A stretch of 8,561 nucleotides of DNA from Chloroflexota bacterium (GTDB lineage: Bacteria > Chloroflexota > Dehalococcoidia > Dehalococcoidales > RBG-16-60-22): positions 1 through 8,561 of the forward strand of contig JACZSH010000065.1 in the NCBI GenBank assembly GCA_022574315.1, read 5' to 3'. The notes beneath the pieces were generated by a model. That model was not told where the DNA came from. It saw only the letters and a list, made by a program, of their open reading frames with translations, and did not search any database. This document shows positions 5,354 through 8,561 of this stretch, piece by piece. A program made the position numbers and the translations under genes. Positions within the stretch are counted from its first letter, which is position 1, and every line of letters starts with the position of its first letter.

Positions 5354-5716
5354 CTAAGCGACGGTGACCAGAAAAAGTTTCCCCGCTTCGCCGCGTTCTT
5401 TGACCAGTTCGGAGTGCATCAACGGTGATAGTTGGGCGTCAAGCTCCACTTCGGACAGTTCCAGCCTGGTTTTAATTTCGTCCCGGGTGGTTTTCTCGCC
5501 GTCTTTGATAAACTGGTAGACTTTTTTCTGGAGTTCGGACAGCCCCTCCGCTCCGCTCTTCCCCACTCTTTCCTTACCCGCCAGGTAGCTTGCCCAGGGT
5601 TCGCACCGGCCGGCGTGCAGCCCTATTTCCATCAGGCAATCGTCGCAGTAGACCTGTCCCTGGTGGGCGTAAGCCTCGTCCTCGGTGATTTCACGGCCGC
5701 ATCGGTGACATTCCAT
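5354..5716 (-). CDS. Uncharacterised protein with paired CxxC zinc-binding motifs and a possible winged helix (120 aa)
   Basis: I do not recognise a named family. The N-terminus has C3-x2-C6 and C24-x2-C27 at a spacing like a LIM or zinc-ribbon knuckle (ECHRCGREI, VYCDDC), with H34 and C38 as possible extra ligands. After a linker, residues about 58-119 (SELQKKVYQFI, then a TRDEIKTRL helix, and a final KLFLVTV strand) resemble a small winged-helix DNA-binding fold. A zinc-dependent regulator or nucleic-acid-binding accessory factor is plausible but inferred. The ATG follows a very G-rich ribosome site (GGGGAGG) that can itself pair with an upstream C-rich run at about 5733-5748. It lies 85 nt after the 75-aa gene in the same direction and is convergent with the transporter. 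Confidence 0.8.
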   Translation of the reverse strand: MECHRCGREITEDEAYAHQGQVYCDDCLMEIGLHAGRCEPWASYLAGKERVGKSGAEGLSELQKKVYQFIKDGEKTTRDEIKTRLELSEVELDAQLSPLMHSELVKERGEAGKLFLVTVA

Positions 5717-5801
5717 AACGGACCCCCCTCCCCGCCCGGGGTGGGTACGGTGACCTGGCGGGCGTTAATATGTTTCCATAGAAAACTGTCCGCGGCTGAC
5801 C

Positions 5802-6029
5802 TTACCGGCCCGGCTTCTCCGTGCCTACGATCGCAATTTCAATGTTGCTGCCGCACTTGGAGCAGGTTACGCTGAAAGTAACCGGCTGTTTCATCACTCG
5901 CTCCGCCACCGCCGTAACTACGGAATCAATATTATCCAGGCGTTGGTCGAACAAGTCAAGCCGTCTCATGATTCGTTCTAAGTCCGGGCTGGCCTGTTCT
6001 GCCGTCTTTGTTTCGCTTTCCTTCGCCAA
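5802..6029 (-). CDS. Small coiled-coil protein with a C-terminal CxxC motif (75 aa)
   Basis: I recognise no family. Residues 1-16 are polar and probably disordered. Residues 17-46 (starting LERIMRRLDLFDQRL) have the heptad look of an amphipathic helix or coiled coil. The tail carries C56-x2-C59 (TCSKCG) followed by a beta-like stretch. A single CxxC gives only half of a zinc site, so metal binding would need a dimer or a partner. The start is TTG at 6027-6029, supported by a perfect AGGAGG 8 nt upstream and a near-ideal promoter 27 nt further up. No in-frame ATG competes. The strong signals and coherent protein make a real gene likely. It may be co-transcribed with the downstream 120-aa gene. 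Confidence 0.75.
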   Translation of the reverse strand: MAKESETKTAEQASPDLERIMRRLDLFDQRLDNIDSVVTAVAERVMKQPVTFSVTCSKCGSNIEIAIVGTEKPGR

Positions 6030-6062
6030 GACTGTGTCCTCCTGAAGGTTATGGTCAACCTA

Positions 6063-6091
6063 ATTATACGTTTCAGGTGGTGCCGTGTCAA
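6063..6091 (-). promoter_or_regulatory. Perfect-consensus promoter for the 75-aa gene
   Basis: The minus strand reads TTGACA (complement of 6086-6091), then 17 nt, then TATAAT (6063-6068), matching the sigma-70 consensus at all 12 positions. Predicted transcription starts near 6056, about 27 nt before the TTG start. It is the best promoter in the window. Confidence 0.85.
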
Positions 6092-6098
6092 AATATTA

Positions 6099-6127
6099 TT
6101 GATTTGTTAAAATCGGAGGCGTATAAT
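6099..6127 (+). promoter_or_regulatory. Promoter for the EF-Tu domain-II-like gene
   Basis: TTGATT (6099-6104), a 17-nt spacer and TATAAT (6122-6127). Its -35 lies only 7 bp from the -35 of the opposite promoter, so the two are back to back. Predicted start is near 6134, giving a leader of about 47 nt. Confidence 0.8.
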
Positions 6128-6136
6128 TTCTATCAT

Positions 6137-6158
6137 GCGGAGTCCTCGGGGACTGCGC
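6137..6158 (+). promoter_or_regulatory. 5'-UTR hairpin before the 84-aa gene
   Basis: AGTCC and GGACT pair around TCGG, extended by GCG/CGC across a G-G mismatch. The 22-nt hairpin starts right after the predicted transcription start and ends 8 nt before AAGGAGG (6167-6173). It leaves the ribosome site free, so mRNA stabilisation is more likely than repression. Confidence 0.5.
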
Positions 6159-6180
6159 CAAATTCGAAGGAGGGAGTCAA

Positions 6181-6435
6181 ATGCCTGAAGAGATGGTCGG
6201 AACGGTGAGTGACTTCTTTGCTCATCCCGTCGTTGCCGGAATTGAGCTGACCGGGACTCTGAAAGTGGGTGACCGCGTGCATATCAAGGGACACACCACT
6301 GACCTTGAGTTCACCATCGGCTCCATGCAGATTGACAACGCCGATGTCAGCCAAGGTAAGGCCGGCGATTCGGTGGGTGTCAAGGTCAGTGACCGCGTCC
6401 GGAGCGGGGACCACATTTACCGGGTTACCGACTGA
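6181..6435 (+). CDS. Stand-alone EF-Tu domain-II-like protein (translation elongation factor-like, 84 aa)
   Basis: The whole 84-residue product resembles the beta-barrel domain II of translational GTPases such as EF-Tu and IF2. It has VGTVSDFFAHPVVAGIEL, then LKVGDRVHIKG, a central SMQIDNADV stretch and the closing GDSVGVKVSDRVRSGDHIYRV. It has no GTP-binding motifs, so it cannot be a translation factor by itself. I recall similar short proteins annotated as translation elongation factor-like in Chloroflexota and archaea; their function is unproven. Binding RNA or a ribosomal or tRNA partner is one possibility. The ATG follows AAGGAGG (6167-6173) at 7 nt and a strong promoter. It is monocistronic and convergent with ribH. 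Confidence 0.88.
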   Translation: MPEEMVGTVSDFFAHPVVAGIELTGTLKVGDRVHIKGHTTDLEFTIGSMQIDNADVSQGKAGDSVGVKVSDRVRSGDHIYRVTD

Positions 6436-6475
6436 GCCGCACCACGGGTCGTCCGTGCCCCCTTTCCCCGTCAGG

Positions 6476-6503
6476 CCCGGACCGGGGCAGGCTTCCGGTC
6501 GGG
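6476..6503 (+). terminator. Possible terminator between the 84-aa gene and ribH
   Basis: CCCGGACCGG (6476-6485) and CCGGTCGGG (6495-6503) form a GC-rich 9-bp stem with one bulge and a 9-nt loop, followed by TTTACC on the plus strand. A weaker CACGG/CCGTG hairpin lies at 6443-6457. The U-tract is short, so efficiency is uncertain. The position between convergent genes fits a bidirectional terminator. Confidence 0.45.
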
Positions 6504-6508
6504 TTTAC

Positions 6509-6976
6509 CTAGCCGATTGCCCTGAGCAGGTTGGCCATTTCAATGGCGCTCACCGCCGCGTCAAAACCCTTGTTTCCCGCCTTGGTTCCGGAGCGCTCGA
6601 TGGCCTGCTCCAGCGTGTCGGTGGTGATAACCCCGTAAATCACCGGCAGGCCGGTATCCAGCCCCACCTTGGCGATTCCCTTGGTCACCTCGGCGGCGAT
6701 GTAGTCGAAATGCGGCGTGCCGCCCCGTATCACCGCCGCCAGGCAGATTACGGCGTCGTACTTCTTCGATTTGGCAAGTTTCTGCGCCACCAGCGGGATT
6801 TCGAACGAGCCCGGCGTCCAGGCAATTTCGATGTCGTCTTCCTCAACCCCGTGGCGGACCAGAGCGTCCTTGGCCCCTTCCAGCAGTTTCACGGTAAAAA
6901 ACTCGTTGAATCGGGAGACCACCACTCCGAATTTCAGCCCCTTCCCCTGTAGCATACCTTCCAGGCGTTTGCTCAT
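6509..6976 (-). CDS. ribH: 6,7-dimethyl-8-ribityllumazine synthase
   Basis: Lumazine synthase condenses 5-amino-6-ribitylaminouracil with 3,4-dihydroxy-2-butanone 4-phosphate, the penultimate step of riboflavin synthesis, usually as a 60-mer or pentamer. The 155-residue product has the family length and motifs: SRFNE at 21-25, GSFEIP at 56-61, AVIRGGTPHFDY at 81-92 with the catalytic histidine at 89, GVITTDT at 115-121, ER at 127-128 and GNKG at 134-137. The ATG follows AAGGAG at 6 nt. It is the last gene of the riboflavin run and starts 33 nt after the ribBA stop, so it is read on the same mRNA. It is convergent with the 84-aa gene. No anomalies are seen. Confidence 0.98.
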   Translation of the reverse strand: MSKRLEGMLQGKGLKFGVVVSRFNEFFTVKLLEGAKDALVRHGVEEDDIEIAWTPGSFEIPLVAQKLAKSKKYDAVICLAAVIRGGTPHFDYIAAEVTKGIAKVGLDTGLPVIYGVITTDTLEQAIERSGTKAGNKGFDAAVSAIEMANLLRAIG

Positions 6977-7009
6977 TGCTTTCTCCTTGGCGCGTATTTT
7001 TCGGCTACT

Positions 7010-8227
7010 CTAGTCTTCGATACCTTCAGTTAATTTTAGTTTGTGGCCCATCTTTTTCTGCTTCGTTTCCAGGTATTGGTAGTTGTGCGGATTGGCTTCT
7101 GCCAGTATTGGCACCGTCTCCACCACTTTCAGCCCGTAGCTTTCCAGCCCGATTACTTTTTTCGGGTTGTTGGTCATCAGGCGGATGCTGTGCAGGCCGA
7201 GCGCGGCCAAAATCTGGGCGCCGATTCCGTAGTCCCGCAGGTCGGAAGGGAAGCCCAGGGAAAGGTTCGCTTCCACCGTGTCCATCCCCTGGTCCTGGAG
7301 GGCGTAGGCGCGGATTTTGTTGTGGATGCCGATACCTCTTCCCTCCTGCCTCATGTACAGGATAACCCCCCGCCCTTCCTCGGCGATGTTTCTCATTGCA
7401 ATCGCTATCTGGTCGCCGCAGTCGCAGCGCAGGCTGCCGAATACTTCTCCGGTCAGGCACTGGCTGTGCACCCTCACCAGCACCGGCTCATCCGTGGATA
7501 TGTCTCCCATCACCAGGGCGAGGTGTTCGTCGTTATCGGTCTCGCTCTTGTAGGCGATGGCGGTGAACTCCCCGTAGACGGTGGGTAGCTTGGCTTCGGC
7601 CACCCGGTGCACCAGTTGCTCGTGACGGTGGCGGTAGGCAATCAGGTCGGTCACGGTGGCTATTTTTATCCCGAACCGGTCCGCCAGCACCTTGAGTTGT
7701 GGCAGGCGCGCCATGGAACCGTCCTCGTTCAAAATCTCGCAGATGACTCCCGCCGGGAACAGTCCGGACATCCGCGTCAAGTCGACTATCGCCTCGGTGT
7801 GTCCGGCTCTGGCCAGGACGCCGCCGTCCCGGGCGCGCAGCGGGAACATGTGCCCCGGCTGGACAATGTCATCGGGCGTGGTGGCCGGGTCAACCACCGC
7901 CCGCACCGTCTCCGCCCGGTCCGCGGCGGAAATACCGGTGGCTACCCGGTGCTTGGCTTCAATCGATACCGTGAAGGCGGTGGTAAACTTTGACGTGTTG
8001 CGTTGTACCATCAGTGGTATCTTGAGTTCGTCCAGCCGTTTACCGGTGGTCGGCAGGCATATCAACCCTCTCCCGTGCCGCGCCATGAAGTTAATCGCTT
8101 CGGCGGTGACCTTCTCCGCCGCCATCGCCAGGTCGCCCTCGTTCTCTCTGTCCTCATCGTCCACGATGATGACGAACTTGCCTGCCTTGATATCTTCAAT
8201 CGCTTCTTTAATCGTTGTCAGTGCCAT
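7010..8227 (-). CDS. ribBA: Bifunctional 3,4-dihydroxy-2-butanone-4-phosphate synthase / GTP cyclohydrolase II
   Basis: This fusion supplies both precursors of riboflavin. The N-terminal half makes dihydroxybutanone phosphate from ribulose 5-phosphate, and the C-terminal half opens GTP. Residues 1-200 are the RibB domain, with the acidic metal-binding DDEDRENEGD at 23-32, RHGRGLIC at 50-57, GISAADR at 98-104, PGHMFPLRA at 124-132 and GHTEA at 142-146. Residues about 205-405 are the RibA domain, with zinc ligands C257, C268 and C270 in HSQCLTGEVFGSLRCDCGD, MRQEGRGIG at 292-300, DYGIG at 332-336 and TNNPKK at 352-357. Both active sites look intact at 405 residues, the normal length. It starts 9 nt after the ribE stop, with AAAAGGA as ribosome site. 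Confidence 0.98.
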   Translation of the reverse strand: MALTTIKEAIEDIKAGKFVIIVDDEDRENEGDLAMAAEKVTAEAINFMARHGRGLICLPTTGKRLDELKIPLMVQRNTSKFTTAFTVSIEAKHRVATGISAADRAETVRAVVDPATTPDDIVQPGHMFPLRARDGGVLARAGHTEAIVDLTRMSGLFPAGVICEILNEDGSMARLPQLKVLADRFGIKIATVTDLIAYRHRHEQLVHRVAEAKLPTVYGEFTAIAYKSETDNDEHLALVMGDISTDEPVLVRVHSQCLTGEVFGSLRCDCGDQIAIAMRNIAEEGRGVILYMRQEGRGIGIHNKIRAYALQDQGMDTVEANLSLGFPSDLRDYGIGAQILAALGLHSIRLMTNNPKKVIGLESYGLKVVETVPILAEANPHNYQYLETKQKKMGHKLKLTEGIED

Positions 8228-8236
8228 GTTTTCCTT

Positions 8237-8561
8237 TTAGTTTACCGGAAAGCCGTGCTCCCGCAAAAAGTTGGCGGTTATCCCCGTGCTTTGGGTCTGC
8301 GACCTGGTAAATTGCTCCACGTATTTGCCGATGATGTCCGTCTCCAGGTTTACCGGGTCACCCGCCCGCTTCTCCCCCAGCGTGGTCTGTTGCTGAGTGT
8401 AGCTGACTACCGACACCCGGAAAGAGTTTTCGTCCCGGTCGATTACGGTCAGGCTGATTCCGTCCACGGCGATAAAGCCTTTTTGTACCGTGTAGCGCAT
8501 TATTTCTGCGGGGGCTTTAACCGTGATGAGGATAGCTCTGGATTCCGGCGTCACCGCGGCT
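8237..8561 (-). CDS. ribE: Riboflavin synthase alpha chain, C-terminal 108 residues (runs off the right edge)
   Basis: Riboflavin synthase dismutates two lumazine molecules into riboflavin and the pyrimidine returned to RibH. Only the second of the two homologous lumazine-binding barrels is present. It shows YTVQKGFIAVDGISLTV followed by SFRVSVVSYT, then TTLGEKRAGDPVNLETDIIGKYVE, and ends in HGFPVN. The frame stays open to the window end, so the GTG at 8552-8554 is an internal valine rather than a start. The full protein is usually about 200-220 residues, so roughly the first half lies outside. It is the first rib gene read within the window and is followed by ribBA after 9 nt. The symbol is ribE in most bacteria and ribC in some naming schemes. 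Confidence 0.93.
   Translation of the reverse strand, partial: AAVTPESRAILITVKAPAEIMRYTVQKGFIAVDGISLTVIDRDENSFRVSVVSYTQQQTTLGEKRAGDPVNLETDIIGKYVEQFTRSQTQSTGITANFLREHGFPVN

Noticed and set aside
6269..6952. 227-codon plus-strand ORF overlapping the 84-aa gene and ribH
   Set aside because: It conflicts with two recognised genes in other frames and shows no conserved motif.
8228..8236. FMN riboswitch near the riboflavin genes
   Set aside because: The rib genes here are separated by only 9 and 33 nt. Any riboswitch would lie upstream of ribE, outside the window.
8552..8554. GTG as the start of a complete 105-aa protein
   Set aside because: The open frame and the riboflavin synthase second barrel continue past the window edge. 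This GTG encodes an internal valine of a truncated ribE.

Overview
The window looks like a chromosomal housekeeping stretch from a GC-rich bacterium. The gene order thrS-infC-rpmI-rplT-pheS, a threonyl-tRNA synthetase without the N-terminal TGS domain, a stand-alone EF-Tu domain-II-like protein and a TGTCATTGCGAGG-type palindromic repeat together suggest a Dehalococcoidia-like member of the Chloroflexota. That placement is inferred from gene content and recall; no search was run. I see no phage, transposase, CRISPR array, tRNA or rRNA.

Left block (1-3942, all minus strand, read right to left): thrS, then infC, rpmI, rplT and the 5' part of pheS, which runs off the left edge. This is a translation module: tRNA-Thr charging, initiation factor IF3, ribosomal proteins L35 and L20, and the alpha subunit of phenylalanyl-tRNA synthetase. 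thrS has its own promoter and a structured leader of about 210 nt. infC has a second promoter just after thrS and very probably starts at a non-canonical AUU codon, the hallmark of IF3 autoregulation. The start of thrS lies in an imperfect 80/81-bp tandem duplication whose upstream copy has lost the start codon.

Middle block (3943-6435): a short intergenic region with 23-bp spaced repeats and an 86-bp inverted-repeat element; an MFS efflux-type transporter on the plus strand, apparently made from a nearly leaderless mRNA; and, convergent with it, two small minus-strand genes for cysteine-motif proteins of unknown function (120 aa with paired CxxC motifs and a possible winged helix; 75 aa with a coiled coil and CxxC). 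The 75-aa gene is divergent from a plus-strand gene for an 84-aa EF-Tu domain-II-like protein. Two near-consensus sigma-70-type promoters lie back to back between them.

Right block (6509-8561, minus strand): a riboflavin cluster read right to left, ribE (3' part only), ribBA and ribH. It covers GTP and ribulose-5-phosphate entry (RibBA), lumazine formation (RibH) and the final dismutation to riboflavin (RibE). The deaminase/reductase ribD is not in the window and may lie upstream of ribE.

The block is mostly conventional. The features most worth a second look are the thrS leader and duplication, the infC start, the near-leaderless transporter mRNA, and the small uncharacterised genes with strong divergent promoters.
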